A stretch of 64,000 nt of DNA from Winogradskya consettensis (GCF_018332715.1 NZ_BOQP01000007.1:1-64000); one strand, 5' to 3'; shown: positions 48,529-57,383, counted from the first letter of the stretch. Translations and numbers: made by a program. Notes: generated by a model from the letters alone, not told the origin.

Positions 48529-49349
48529 GTGAGCTCCAGATGGTAGGTGCGGATCGCGTTGCCGGAAAAGATGGCCGGTGAGTTGCCGAGGAGGTCGACC
48601 ATGACGTCCTTGACCTGGGCATACGTCGCGGCTACCCCGAGCACGGGCCAGTCCGAGCCGAACATCAGCCGGCCGGCTCCGAACAGCTCGACGGCGGTGG
48701 CGACGTAGGGCTCGAGATCGGCGGGCGTCCAGGTCGCCCAGTCCGCCTCGGCGACCAGCCCGGAGACCTTGGCGATCACGTTGGGCTGCGCGGCGACCGG
48801 CGCGATCAGCTCCCGCCAGGCCGCCAGCCCGCCGGCGGCGATCGGGGGTTTGCCGAGGTGGTCGAGGACGAACGTCGAGCCGGGCAGCGCGGCGGCGGCC
48901 CTGGCCAGCGACGGCAGTTGCGGGGCGCGGACCACGACCTCGTTGACCAGGCCGGCAGCGGCGATCGTGGCCAGCCCGGCGCGTACATCCAGGCGGTCCA
49001 GATGGTTGTCGGCCTCGGCCTGGACCTGATCACGCACGCCGGCCAGCAGCTCGCCGCCATACCCTGCCCTGTGCGCGGCCAGAACGGAGCCCAGCGCGGG
49101 GTCGGTCAGCGACGCCCAGCCGACCACACCCGCGATCTCCGGGGTGTCCCGGGCGATCCGCAGAAACGACGTGGTCTCCGCGGCATCGCCACGACCGGCC
49201 TCGACCAGGATGGTCCGCTCGACGCCGGTCCCGCGGAGAGCCGAGCGCAGATCATCGACGGTGTAGTCGCGGCGGATGCTGGTCAGCGAAGGATCCTGAA
49301 GCCACGCGTAGTCGGCCGTCCACAGGTGCTGGTGTGCGTCGATGATCAT
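48525..49349 (-). CDS. Amidohydrolase-family L-fucono-lactonase
   Basis: 274 aa. It starts IIDAHQHLW, the H-x-H metal motif of the TIM-barrel amidohydrolase-2 group, followed by DYTVDDLRSALRGTGVERTI, HLGKPPIAAGG (His) and LMFGSDWPV (catalytic Asp). These features match L-fuconolactone and related sugar lactone hydrolases such as the L-rhamnono-lactonases. It opens the lactone produced by the aldo/keto reductase to the sugar acid used by the dehydratase. ATG 49349 overlaps the stop of the AKR gene (ATGA). Confidence 0.85.
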   Translation of the reverse strand: MIIDAHQHLWTADYAWLQDPSLTSIRRDYTVDDLRSALRGTGVERTILVEAGRGDAAETTSFLRIARDTPEIAGVVGWASLTDPALGSVLAAHRAGYGGELLAGVRDQVQAEADNHLDRLDVRAGLATIAAAGLVNEVVVRAPQLPSLARAAAALPGSTFVLDHLGKPPIAAGGLAAWRELIAPVAAQPNVIAKVSGLVAEADWATWTPADLEPYVATAVELFGAGRLMFGSDWPVLGVAATYAQVKDVMVDLLGNSPAIFSGNAIRTYHLELT

Positions 49350-50293
49350 GCGATCAGTCCCTCGCCGCGCAGGTCCTTCCAGAGCACCGCGGGGATCGGC
49401 AGGCCCGCCATCGCGACGGCGTCAGTGACCTCGTCCGGGGTGCGGGCGCCGACGAGTACGCAGGTCACGGCCGGGTGGGTGAACGGGAACTGGATCGCCG
49501 CCGCCCGCAGTGGCACGCCGTGGCGGGTGCATACCCGCCGGATCGCCAGCGCCCGGTCGACCAGCGAGGCCGGAGCGGGAACGTAGTCGAACGTCGCGCC
49601 GGGCCGCGGATCGGCGAGCAGCCCGGAGTTGAACACCCCGGCGGCGATCACGCCGACGTTGCGGGAAGCGCAGAGCGGCAGCAGTTCCTCGGCACCGGAC
49701 TGGTCGAGCAGCGTGAACCGGCCGGCGAGCAGCACGCAGTCCAGCTCGCCGGTGCGTACGAAATCTGCCAGCATCGGAGCCTGATTCATCCCCGCCGAGA
49801 TCGCCCCCGTGTTCAGGCTCTTCAAGGCCGGCAATGCCTCGGTGACCGCCTGCTCGAAATGGTCGTCGGGATCGTGGAGATGCAGCAGGTCGGCGCGGTC
49901 CAACCCCAGACGTTCCAGGCTTTCCCGGTACGACGTCCGCACCCCCGCCGCCGAGAAGTCGAACTGCGGGGTGACCCCTGTCGCCTCGGCCCAGATGTCC
50001 TGCTCGTCCCCGCCGCCGGGCCGCAGCACCCGCCCGACCTTCGTGGACAGCGTGAACTCGTCGCGGGGTTTGGCCGCGAGCACCGGTCCGCAGCGGCGTT
50101 CGGCGAGCCCGTTGCCGTAGAGCGGGGCCACGTCGAAGTAGCGGATGCCGAGATCCCAGGCGCGTTCGACGGTGTCACGGGCCTGCTGGTCGGCGACCGG
50201 GGTGTAGAGCCCGCCGAGCGGGGCGAGCCCGAGCCCGAGCCGGGTGACGCGGACGTCGGTCGTCCCGAGCGGGACGCGTTCGAGAGGGTTCAT
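49346..50293 (-). CDS. Aldo/keto reductase, probable L-fucose dehydrogenase
   Basis: 315 aa. AKR tetrad: Asp in IRYFDVAPLYG, Tyr in PLYG, Lys in TLSTKVGR, His in LLHLHDPDD. The GLGLAPLGGLYTPV start and the loop lengths resemble the L-fucose / D-threo-aldose dehydrogenase subgroup, which oxidises L-fucose to the lactone with NAD(P)+. It is encoded directly after the importer ATPase (ATGA overlap) and before the lactonase, so it is the likely first catabolic step. ATG 50293; a longer open frame (to 50578) is out of frame with the ATPase gene and rejected. Confidence 0.83.
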   Translation of the reverse strand: MNPLERVPLGTTDVRVTRLGLGLAPLGGLYTPVADQQARDTVERAWDLGIRYFDVAPLYGNGLAERRCGPVLAAKPRDEFTLSTKVGRVLRPGGGDEQDIWAEATGVTPQFDFSAAGVRTSYRESLERLGLDRADLLHLHDPDDHFEQAVTEALPALKSLNTGAISAGMNQAPMLADFVRTGELDCVLLAGRFTLLDQSGAEELLPLCASRNVGVIAAGVFNSGLLADPRPGATFDYVPAPASLVDRALAIRRVCTRHGVPLRAAAIQFPFTHPAVTCVLVGARTPDEVTDAVAMAGLPIPAVLWKDLRGEGLIA

Positions 50294-51801
50294 GCGGCGC
50301 TCACGGTTTCGGCGGTGTGGATGAGGCGGATGATCTGCTGACTCATCCGGGGGTAGTCGTGGTCGTTGGCGAGCTCGCCGACGATGCGCAGGTCGTTCAT
50401 GACGGCGATGCGGTCGGCGAGCCCGACGGTCTCGGGCAGGTCCGAGGAGATCAGCAGCAGTGCGAGCCCGTCCGCGGCGAGCCCGGCGATCAGCTCGTGG
50501 AACGCCGCCTTGGTCCGCACGTCGATGCCCACGGTCGGCTCGTCGACGATGAGGATGTCGCACTCCGCGGCGAGCCACTTGGCGAGGCTGACCTTCTGCT
50601 GGTTGCCGCCGGAGAGCTGCCCGGCCGGTTGCCGTGGTGACGAGATCCGGATGCCGAGCCGGTCGGCGTACGTTCCGGCGAGCTCGCGTTCGCCGCGATC
50701 GCGGACCAGGCCCGCCCGGGCGAGCCGCCGCCAGACGGTGACGGCGATGTTGCGCGACACCGGCTGATCCAGGAACAGGCCCTCGCCCTTGCGATCCTCG
50801 GTCACGTAACCGATGCGGTAGCGGTGCAGGGCTTCGCCGACCGTACGGATCCGAGCTGGCCGGCCGTGGATCAGCACGGTGCCGGAGGTGATGCGTTCGA
50901 GCCCGAGGACGGCTTTGGCGAGCTCACTGCGACCGGCGCCGACCAGGCCGTACAGGCCGAGGATCTCGCCGGGGCGCACGACCAGGGAGATGCCGCGGTG
51001 GCCGAGGGCCGTGCTGACGTCGCTCAGCTGCAGGGCCGGGGTCACTTCACCGTCGACCGTACGCGTGGGAAGCGCGATCGACGCGAAAGCGCGACCGACC
51101 ATGAGGTCGACGACCTGCGCCTGGGTGTACCCGGTGAGTGGAGCGTCCTGGGCCACGCTGCGCCCGTCACGCAGCACGGTCACGGTGTCGGCGACCGCGA
51201 AGACCTCCTCGAGTTTGTGGCTGACCAGTGCGACGGCGTGCCCGGCGTCGCGCAGGCGCCGCACGACGGAGTAGAGCCGGTCGGCCTCGTCGCCGGTCAG
51301 CGACGCGGTCGGCTCGTCGAGCAGCAGAACCTTGGTGTCCAGGCTGAGCGCCTTGGCGATCTCGACGAGCTGGGCCTGGGCCACCGACAGCCGGGAGACC
51401 GGGGTGTCCGGGTCGAGCTCGACCTGCAGCAACTCCAGGCAGCGCACCGCCTCGGCGCGCATCCGCCGTTTGTCGAGACGCCCGCCGCGCGACGGCAGGT
51501 GATGCAGCACGATGTTCTCCGCGACCGAGAACGCGGGGATCAGGTTGCGTTCCTGGTGCACGACGCCGATGCCGGCGCGCTGGGCGTCGAGCGGGCCGGC
51601 GAAGTGCCGCTCGTCGCCGTCGAACGTGATCCGGCCGCCGTCGGGGCGGTAGACGCCGGTGAGCAGTTTGACCAGGGTGCTCTTGCCGGCGCCGTTCTCC
51701 CCGAGCAGGGCGTGCACGCTGCCGGGGCGCAGGGTGAGCGACACGCCGTCCAGGGCCCGGACGCCGGGGAACGTCTTGACGAGATTCTCCGCGAGAAGCA
51801 T
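50290..51801 (-). CDS. CUT2 sugar ABC transporter ATP-binding protein (RbsA-like)
   Basis: 503 aa with two ABC domains in tandem. The first has Walker A GENGAGKST, signature RLSVAQAQLVEIAKAL and Walker B LLLDEPTA. The second has the degenerate Walker A GLVGAGRSE, signature LSGGNQQK and Walker B ILIVDEPTVGID, exactly the asymmetry of RbsA/AraG/MglA proteins. It energises monosaccharide uptake with the two permeases encoded next and the binding protein at 54934. ATG 51801 overlaps the permease stop by one base (TGATG). Confidence 0.95.
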   Translation of the reverse strand: MLLAENLVKTFPGVRALDGVSLTLRPGSVHALLGENGAGKSTLVKLLTGVYRPDGGRITFDGDERHFAGPLDAQRAGIGVVHQERNLIPAFSVAENIVLHHLPSRGGRLDKRRMRAEAVRCLELLQVELDPDTPVSRLSVAQAQLVEIAKALSLDTKVLLLDEPTASLTGDEADRLYSVVRRLRDAGHAVALVSHKLEEVFAVADTVTVLRDGRSVAQDAPLTGYTQAQVVDLMVGRAFASIALPTRTVDGEVTPALQLSDVSTALGHRGISLVVRPGEILGLYGLVGAGRSELAKAVLGLERITSGTVLIHGRPARIRTVGEALHRYRIGYVTEDRKGEGLFLDQPVSRNIAVTVWRRLARAGLVRDRGERELAGTYADRLGIRISSPRQPAGQLSGGNQQKVSLAKWLAAECDILIVDEPTVGIDVRTKAAFHELIAGLAADGLALLLISSDLPETVGLADRIAVMNDLRIVGELANDHDYPRMSQQIIRLIHTAETVSAA

Positions 51802-52787
51802 CAGTCCGACCTCTCCTGCAGCTTGGTACGCACGGTTCCGAGCAGCACCGCCCCCAGGACGACGGCGCCGATGATGAGGTCGACCCAGCGGGGGTTGATG
51901 CCGAACTGGGCCTGCATCACGTCGACGAGCCGGACCAGGAACGCGGCCAGCAGGGTGCCGGTGACGCTCACCATGCCGCCGGTCAGGGCCACCCCGCCGA
52001 TGATCGGTGCGGCGAAGCTGGGCAGCAGCAGGTCGTCGCCGATGGTGGCGTTGACCGAACCGGACGCGGCGACGGTCAGCACCGCGGCGACACCGGCGAG
52101 CAGCCCGGACAGGCCGTGCGCGACGATCAGCGAACGGTCGTTGGAGATGCCGGAGAGCCGTGCCGCGAACGGGCTGCCACCGCTGGCGAGCAGGTGCCGG
52201 CCGGGGACCGTGCGCGAGAAGAACAGCGCGACGAGGGCGGCGACCGCCAGCGCGACAAGGAACACGGCGGGGAGCCCGAGGATCGACGCCCGGCCGAACT
52301 CCCGCAGCCCCGGCGAGTAGCCCTGGAAGGTGTCGGGGCCGTTCACGCCGTACCGCAAGCCTTGAATGATCGTCATCGTCGCGAGCGTGACGATGAAGCC
52401 GTTGATCCTGGTCAGCACGACGAGGACGCCGTTGGTGACGCCGGCGAACAGGCCGAGCAGGAGCGCGGCGAGCACGGCCAGGGGCGCGGGGAGCCCGGCC
52501 TCGAGCATGAGCCAGGCGGCGGCCATCGCGCAGAAGCCGGTGAGGGCACCGACGGAGAGGTTCATCTGCCCGACGGCGAGCACGACCATCTGGGACAGAC
52601 CGATGACGATGGGTACGGCCAGGAAGCGGAAGAACGCCCCGAGAGTGCCGGCGGACAGCAGGTTCCCTCCGGTGGCGACGGCGAGGGCGGCGAACCCGGC
52701 CACGGCGATGACGGCGAGGGTGAATTCGGGGGCCTGCCAGAGATGCCTGCCGGGCAGGGTGCTGCGTTGCGTGGCGGTGAGGGTCAT
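51801..52787 (-). CDS. CUT2 sugar ABC transporter permease (RbsC-like)
   Basis: 328 aa with about 8-10 hydrophobic helices. RbsC-family motifs include SQMVVLAVGQMNLSVGALTG, NGVLVVLTRINGFIVTLATM and GGVALTGGMVSVTGTLLAAF. It is the first of two non-identical permeases, suggesting a heterodimeric membrane channel for the sugar. ATG 52787 overlaps the stop of the second permease gene by 4 bp. Confidence 0.93.
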   Translation of the reverse strand: MTLTATQRSTLPGRHLWQAPEFTLAVIAVAGFAALAVATGGNLLSAGTLGAFFRFLAVPIVIGLSQMVVLAVGQMNLSVGALTGFCAMAAAWLMLEAGLPAPLAVLAALLLGLFAGVTNGVLVVLTRINGFIVTLATMTIIQGLRYGVNGPDTFQGYSPGLREFGRASILGLPAVFLVALAVAALVALFFSRTVPGRHLLASGGSPFAARLSGISNDRSLIVAHGLSGLLAGVAAVLTVAASGSVNATIGDDLLLPSFAAPIIGGVALTGGMVSVTGTLLAAFLVRLVDVMQAQFGINPRWVDLIIGAVVLGAVLLGTVRTKLQERSD

Positions 52788-53842
52788 GCTCGGTTCCCCC
52801 GTCGTTCGGCGAGGACGTGGCGGGCCCGGTCCAGCGACAGGGCGGCCAGCAGGACGAGCCCGATGTAGAGCTGGAGCTGGTCGAGCTGGAACTGCAGCAG
52901 GTTGAGGCCCTTGTAGATGACCTGGGTCAGGGCGGCGCCGAGCGCGGTGCCCAGGACACTGACGGCGCCGCCGGCCAGCAGGGTGCCGCCGAGGACGGGG
53001 GCGAGGAAGGACGGGAGCAGGAACGAGTCGCCGAGGCTCGCGGAGAACGCGCCGTTGTTGGCGGCGAGCAGGAACCCGCCGAGCGCGGCGAGCAGCCCGC
53101 TCACGGCGTGCGCCTGCACGATGCGGTCCTTCGTGGGGATGCCGGACAGCTCGGCGGCGCGCTGGTTGGCGCCGGTCATGAGGATCTCGCGGCCGAGTCG
53201 GGAGAAGCGGAAGAGCAGACCCACCAGCAGGGCGGCGAGGATCGCGAACGGTACGACCAGGGGCACGCGTGGTCCGCAGACGTCGCCGATGCAGTAGTCG
53301 GCGAACGTGTCGGAGCGCAGCTCGCTCATGCCGGCGGGCATCGTCGGGAAGGCGACGCCTCCGGTGACCCCGGAGTACAGGATCGTGATGAGCCCGGCGA
53401 GGGCGAAGTCCATGGCGAGGGTGACGACGAACGAGTTGACGCCGGTGCGGGAGATGATGAGACCGGCGAGCGCGCCGAGCAGGGCTCCGACGGCGAGCCC
53501 GGCGATGAGACTGAGAACCAGCCCGGCACCGAGTTTGTCGTGCACGAGGCCCATGGTGAACGCGCTGGTGGCGGCCATCCGCCCGACGGCCATGTTCATG
53601 TGCCCGAGCGACAGGACGCTGAGCTGGGCGAGGCCGACGACGAGGTAGACGCTGATGTCGGACTGCAGCGGGGTCAGCGTGAGCCGGGTGTTGAGGAACG
53701 CCGGGCGCAGCACGCTGAACAGCACGACGAGCGCGACCAGCAGCACGACCAGGCCCACCCGGGGGTTGGCCCAGAGCGGGACGCGGTGCGGTGTGCGCGG
53801 TGGCGCGTCCGGCGGCGCCGGGGTTTCGAGCTGGGCGGTCAC
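52784..53842 (-). CDS. CUT2 sugar ABC transporter permease (RbsC-like), second
   Basis: 352 aa. A soluble Pro-rich N-terminus (about 1-25) precedes about 8-10 helices. Family motifs include VYLVVGLAQLSVLSLGHMNM, SRTGVNSFVVTLAMDFALAG and LGGTLLAGGAVSVLGTALGA. A periplasmic loop with two Cys (YCIGDVCGPR) is unusual and may form a disulphide. GTG at 53842 has GGAGG 5 nt upstream and overlaps the stop of the enolase-superfamily gene (GTGA). An open frame to 54679 is antiparallel noise from the dehydratase gene. Confidence 0.92.
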   Translation of the reverse strand: MTAQLETPAPPDAPPRTPHRVPLWANPRVGLVVLLVALVVLFSVLRPAFLNTRLTLTPLQSDISVYLVVGLAQLSVLSLGHMNMAVGRMAATSAFTMGLVHDKLGAGLVLSLIAGLAVGALLGALAGLIISRTGVNSFVVTLAMDFALAGLITILYSGVTGGVAFPTMPAGMSELRSDTFADYCIGDVCGPRVPLVVPFAILAALLVGLLFRFSRLGREILMTGANQRAAELSGIPTKDRIVQAHAVSGLLAALGGFLLAANNGAFSASLGDSFLLPSFLAPVLGGTLLAGGAVSVLGTALGAALTQVIYKGLNLLQFQLDQLQLYIGLVLLAALSLDRARHVLAERRGNRA

Positions 53843-54924
53843 TGGACCCTCCGGTCGTCGATCGCGTCGCGGTCCCAGCTGATGCCGAGCCCCGGGGCTG
53901 TGGGGGCCAGGGCGTGACCGTCGGCGACCTCGATCTCGTCGTGGGTGATCGCCCGCAGCTGCGGGATGTGCTCGAGGTAGCGGCTGTTGGGGATCGCGCA
54001 GCAGAGGCTGACGTGCAGCTCCATGAGGAAGTGCGGGCAGACGGTCACGTTCGCGGTCTCGGCGAGGTGGGCGACCTTGAGCCAGGGGGTGATGCCGCCG
54101 ATCCGGGCGACGTCGACCTGGACGACCCCGGCGGCGCCGCGGCGCAGGTATTCGGCGAACTGGCCGGCGGAATACATCGACTCCCCCACCGCGACCGGGA
54201 TCGAGGTGGCGGCGGCGACCGCCGCGTGCCCGGCGACGTCCTCCGCCGGCAGGGGTTCCTCGAACCAGTACGGGTCGTACGGCTCCAGCAGCCGGGCGCG
54301 GCGGATCGCGTCGGAGGCGGTGAGGGACTGGTTGGCGTCGAGCATGATGTCGAAGTCGGGCCCGGTCGCGGCGCGCACGGCAGCCAGGCGTTCGGCGTCC
54401 TGCGCGGGTGAGCGCCCCACCTTCATCTTGATGCCGGGCCAGCCCGCGATCTGGCTGCTCCTGGCACCAGCGACGAGCTCCTCGGTGCTCAGGTGCAGCC
54501 AGCCACCCTCGGTGTCGTACAACGGGATGCGGTCCTTGGCACCCCCGGCGACCATCCACAGTGGCTGGCCCGCGGCCCGGCAGCGCCAGTCCCACAGCGC
54601 GGTGTCGATCGCCGCGAGCGCCAGGGAGGTGATGGCGCCGACGGTGGTGGCCTTGGTGGCCAGGAACAGCTCGCGCCACACCGCCTCGATGCGGCGCGGG
54701 TCGCGGCCGGGCAACAGTGGCACCAGGTTGTCGCGCAGCAGGGCGAGCACGGCGGTGCCCCCGGTGCCGATCGTGTAGCTGTAACCGGTGCCTTCGCCGC
54801 CGTCGTCGGTGCGGATGTCGACGAAGATGGTCTCCTGCTTCACGAATTGCTGCAGGGCGTCGGTGCGCAGGGTCTCGACAGGCAGGTCGATCAGGTACGC
54901 CTCGGCGTGGGTGATGACGGGCAC
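53839..54924 (-). CDS. Mandelate racemase / enolase-superfamily sugar-acid dehydratase
   Basis: 361 aa. Barrel ligands: K-x-K in WPGIKMKVGRS, Asp in IMLDANQSL, Glu in WFEEPLPAED, Glu in AVGESMYSAG; base pair Asp in VVQVDVARIGG and His in CPHFLMELHVSL. The KxK plus His-Asp dyad is that of the mandelate racemase subgroup. It is distinct from the FucD-like enzyme in the same operon, so the operon may process two sugar acids, or this enzyme may epimerise or dehydrate an isomer. ATG 54924, 9 bp after the binding-protein stop. Confidence 0.85.
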   Translation of the reverse strand: MPVITHAEAYLIDLPVETLRTDALQQFVKQETIFVDIRTDDGGEGTGYSYTIGTGGTAVLALLRDNLVPLLPGRDPRRIEAVWRELFLATKATTVGAITSLALAAIDTALWDWRCRAAGQPLWMVAGGAKDRIPLYDTEGGWLHLSTEELVAGARSSQIAGWPGIKMKVGRSPAQDAERLAAVRAATGPDFDIMLDANQSLTASDAIRRARLLEPYDPYWFEEPLPAEDVAGHAAVAAATSIPVAVGESMYSAGQFAEYLRRGAAGVVQVDVARIGGITPWLKVAHLAETANVTVCPHFLMELHVSLCCAIPNSRYLEHIPQLRAITHDEIEVADGHALAPTAPGLGISWDRDAIDDRRVQ

Positions 54925-54933
54925 GGCACTCCC

Positions 54934-55971
54934 CTACTGGCAGACGAGGTACTTGCTGTCGAAGTCCTTGCGGATCTCGTCGGTCTTGGCCTGCCGGTCC
55001 GTCTCGTAGTTCGCGACGTTGGCCTTGGTGACGACGAACGACCCCGAGTCGACCTCCACACCGGGCTGGGCCATGGTGCAGCCACCGGAGAGCTTCATCA
55101 GCGCGTACGAGCCGACCATCGCCTGCCCGACGGGGTTCTGCAGCACCGTGCCGGCGACGGAGCCGTCCTTGATGCCGTCGAGAATGGTCTTGTCGTCGTC
55201 GATCGCGATGACCTTGATCGGCAGCTTGGTCTGCGCGACGCCCTCGGCAGCGGCCACGGCCGGGTTGTAGGCCGTGTTGACGATCGCGCTGATCTGGCTG
55301 CCCTTCGCGGCGAGCAGGTCGGCGACGGCCTTCTGCGCGGTCTGCAGGTCGGTGTCGATGTCGGTGACGACCTGCACGATCGTCACCTTGCCGCCGGTCT
55401 CGGCGACGGCCTTCTCCACGCCGGCGATGCGCCGCTGGGTGTTCGAGTCGACCTTGTTGCCGGTCAGGTGAGCGAGGGTGCCGGAACCGCCGATCGCGTC
55501 GATCGCCGCCTTGGCGGCCTTGTAGGCGGCCTGCTCGACGTCGGTGGAGAGGCAGAAGTCGGCCTTGTCGACGTCACCGGCCGGGCACGACGCGAGCGAG
55601 GCGACGGGGAATCCCTGCCGCTTGAGGTCCTCGAACGTCGAGTTGATGTTCTCGGGCGCCACACCGAAGATCCCGAACGCGTTGTATCCCTGCGCGGCGA
55701 GCGACTTGACCACGTCGTTCTGCTTCGTCTGGTCCCAGCCGGACGTCTCGTTGAACGTCACGTCGCCGAGGGTGAAGTCGGTCTTCGCGGTGGCGGCGGT
55801 GGTCTTCCACGGCTGGAAGTAGGGATGCGCCCCGCCCGGGATCAGCGCGATCCGCACGTCTGCGGGCTTCTTGCCTGCGGCAGCCGCCTCGTCGTTGTCG
55901 GCCTTCTTGGTGCACCCAGCGGTCGTGACCAGGCCCAACACGGCCACCAGAGCTAACGGGATCCGCTTCAT
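54934..55971 (-). CDS. Sugar ABC transporter substrate-binding lipoprotein (CUT2, RbsB-like)
   Basis: 345 aa. Lipoprotein signal with Cys after TTAG (about residue 20), then the periplasmic-binding-protein fold: VRIALIPGGAHPYFQPWKT, NDVVKSLAAQGYNAFGIFGV and KVIAIDDDKTILDGIKDGSV. Two Cys pairs may form disulphides. It is the first gene of the 11-gene leftward operon and should set substrate specificity; the catabolic genes point to L-fucose or a related 6-deoxy or pentose sugar. ATG 55971 has AAAGGAA 5-6 nt upstream; an in-frame extension to 56106 would cover the operator and is rejected. Confidence 0.92.
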   Translation of the reverse strand: MKRIPLALVAVLGLVTTAGCTKKADNDEAAAAGKKPADVRIALIPGGAHPYFQPWKTTAATAKTDFTLGDVTFNETSGWDQTKQNDVVKSLAAQGYNAFGIFGVAPENINSTFEDLKRQGFPVASLASCPAGDVDKADFCLSTDVEQAAYKAAKAAIDAIGGSGTLAHLTGNKVDSNTQRRIAGVEKAVAETGGKVTIVQVVTDIDTDLQTAQKAVADLLAAKGSQISAIVNTAYNPAVAAAEGVAQTKLPIKVIAIDDDKTILDGIKDGSVAGTVLQNPVGQAMVGSYALMKLSGGCTMAQPGVEVDSGSFVVTKANVANYETDRQAKTDEIRKDFDSKYLVCQ

Positions 55972-55992
55972 GCGGCTTCCTTTCGCCTTCGT

Positions 55993-56008
55993 AGATCCTA
56001 TAGGATCT
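55993..56008. promoter_or_regulatory. Palindromic GntR-type operator
   Basis: AGATCCTATAGGATCT is a perfect 16-bp palindrome, 21 bp upstream of the binding-protein ATG and 70 bp upstream of the divergent gntR ATG. FCD-type GntR regulators bind short palindromes of this sort, so it is the likely control site for the sugar operon. Confidence 0.7.
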
Positions 56009-56011
56009 TTC

Positions 56012-56041
56012 CTGTGGATGTGTACCCGGTCACATCCACAG
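56012..56041. promoter_or_regulatory. Second inverted repeat in the gntR / sugar operon promoter
   Basis: CTGTGGATGTG (56012-56022) and CACATCCACAG (56031-56041) are perfect 11-bp arms around an 8-bp spacer. It is unrelated in sequence to the neighbouring 16-bp palindrome, suggesting a second regulator or a leader hairpin for gntR. Confidence 0.6.
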
Positions 56042-56078
56042 CCGTCAAGACACATATGAGAAATCGATCGGAAACACC

Positions 56079-56735
56079 ATGACGCTGCCGCGGCTGAAGA
56101 GATCAACCCTGGGCGATGACGTGTACGACTCCCTGCGCGCCGCCGTCCTCGAGCACACCCTCGCGCCCGGCGACCGGGTCAACATCGACGCCCTCGCGCG
56201 CGACCTGGAGGTCTCGCCCACACCCGTACGCGAAGCACTGGCCCGGCTGGAATCCGAGGGCCTGGTCCGCAAACGCCCCCTGGCCGGCTACACGGTCAGC
56301 CCGCTGCTCACCCGCACCGAGTTCAACGACATGTTCGACATGCGCCTGCTGCTGGAGTGCGCCGCCGCCCGCTGGGCAGCCGAACGGGCCACCCCCGAGC
56401 AACGCGGCACACTGGTCACCGAGGCGGCCCGCACCGTCGAGGGCGGCGACGAGCACGCCTGGCATGCGGCGTTCACGGCCCTCGACGCCCACGTGCACGA
56501 CCTGGTCGCGCAGGCGTCGGCGAGCCCGCTGCTGAGGGAGAGCATCACCCGGCTCCACGCGCATCTGCACCTGCACCGGCGCTATTTCCCGTACGCCCAG
56601 ACAGCCGTCACCAACGACGAGCACCAGCTCCTCGCCGCCGCCATCAACGACCACGACCCCGACCGCGCCGAAGCGGCCATGCGCGAGCACCTCATCCACG
56701 CCCGCGCCCGCCACCTCGTCGCCTTCGACGAGTGA
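56079..56735 (+). CDS. GntR-family (FCD) transcriptional regulator
   Basis: 218 aa. N-terminal winged helix (about 8-75: GDDVYDSLRAAVLEHTLAPG, then SPTPVREALARLESEGLV with the family P-T-P-V-R-E-A-L helix). C-terminal FCD ligand domain (about 82-210) with Asp and His positions expected for metal/ligand binding (DMRLLLECAAARWA, DAHVHDLVAQAS, HLHRRYFPY, NDEHQLLAAAINDHD, HLIHAR). It is divergent from the sugar operon and probably represses it, with release by a sugar acid or keto acid intermediate. ATG 56079 with a weak GGAA upstream. Confidence 0.92.
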   Translation: MTLPRLKRSTLGDDVYDSLRAAVLEHTLAPGDRVNIDALARDLEVSPTPVREALARLESEGLVRKRPLAGYTVSPLLTRTEFNDMFDMRLLLECAAARWAAERATPEQRGTLVTEAARTVEGGDEHAWHAAFTALDAHVHDLVAQASASPLLRESITRLHAHLHLHRRYFPYAQTAVTNDEHQLLAAAINDHDPDRAEAAMREHLIHARARHLVAFDE

Positions 56736-56762
56736 CGTCGCGCCGGTGTTAGGTTCGCCGTC

Positions 56763-57383
56763 ATGACGGAGCAGATCACGGCCACCCGGTTCCACGCCGC
56801 CGAGGGGGTCGGCGACTGGCGCTGCCTCTATCACGTGACCTCGGCATACTTCCGGACCGGCTCGCTGACCGAGGGCATCACGCTGGTCGACGCGATCGGC
56901 CGGCTCACCGACGAGGAATACGTCACCGTCGACCTGCGCCACAACGGCGTCACCGTGAACCTTTTGCGCCGTGACGTCGCCTTGGCACGCCGCATCTCCG
57001 CCGCTGCGACGGAGCTGAACCTGGTTGCTGAGCCGGCGCGCGTACAACTGCTGAGCATCTGCCTTGATGCCCTTGACGCCCCCTCGATCCTGCCGTTCTG
57101 GCAGGCGATCCTCGGGTACGACCCGATCGGCGACGACTACCTGACCGATCCCGCCCGCCGCCACCCCGGCCTCGACTTCCAGCGCATGGACGAGCCCCGC
57201 CCCCAGCGCAACCGCATCCACCTCGACATAGCCGTCCCCCACGACCAGGCCGAAACCCGCATCGCCGCCGCCCTCGCCGCCGGCGGCCACCTGGTGTCCG
57301 ACGAGCACGCCCCGAAGTGGTGGACCCTCGCCGACGCCGAAGGCAACGAGGCCTGCATCGCCACCTGGGTCGGCCGCGACTGA
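56763..57383 (+). CDS. PCD-like / VOC (glyoxalase-like) two-domain protein
   Basis: 206 aa. The N-terminal half (about 1-95) resembles pterin-4a-carbinolamine dehydratase in layout (DWRCLYHVTSAYFRTGS..., EEYVTVDLRHNGVTVNLL, RDVALARRI) but lacks the catalytic H-H-P-x motif. The C-terminal half (about 97-206) is a glyoxalase-like VOC domain (LPFWQAILGYDPIGDDYLTD, NRIHLDIAVPHDQAETR, WTLADAEGNEACIATW). Such fusions are common in actinobacteria and of unknown function. ATG 56763 begins 27 bp after gntR on the same strand, so it may be co-transcribed. Confidence 0.75.
   Translation: MTEQITATRFHAAEGVGDWRCLYHVTSAYFRTGSLTEGITLVDAIGRLTDEEYVTVDLRHNGVTVNLLRRDVALARRISAAATELNLVAEPARVQLLSICLDALDAPSILPFWQAILGYDPIGDDYLTDPARRHPGLDFQRMDEPRPQRNRIHLDIAVPHDQAETRIAAALAAGGHLVSDEHAPKWWTLADAEGNEACIATWVGRD

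Noticed and set aside
52784..54679. 631-aa version of the second permease
   Set aside because: The extension is an out-of-frame reading of the enolase-superfamily gene; GTG 53842 has GGAGG and the expected overlap.
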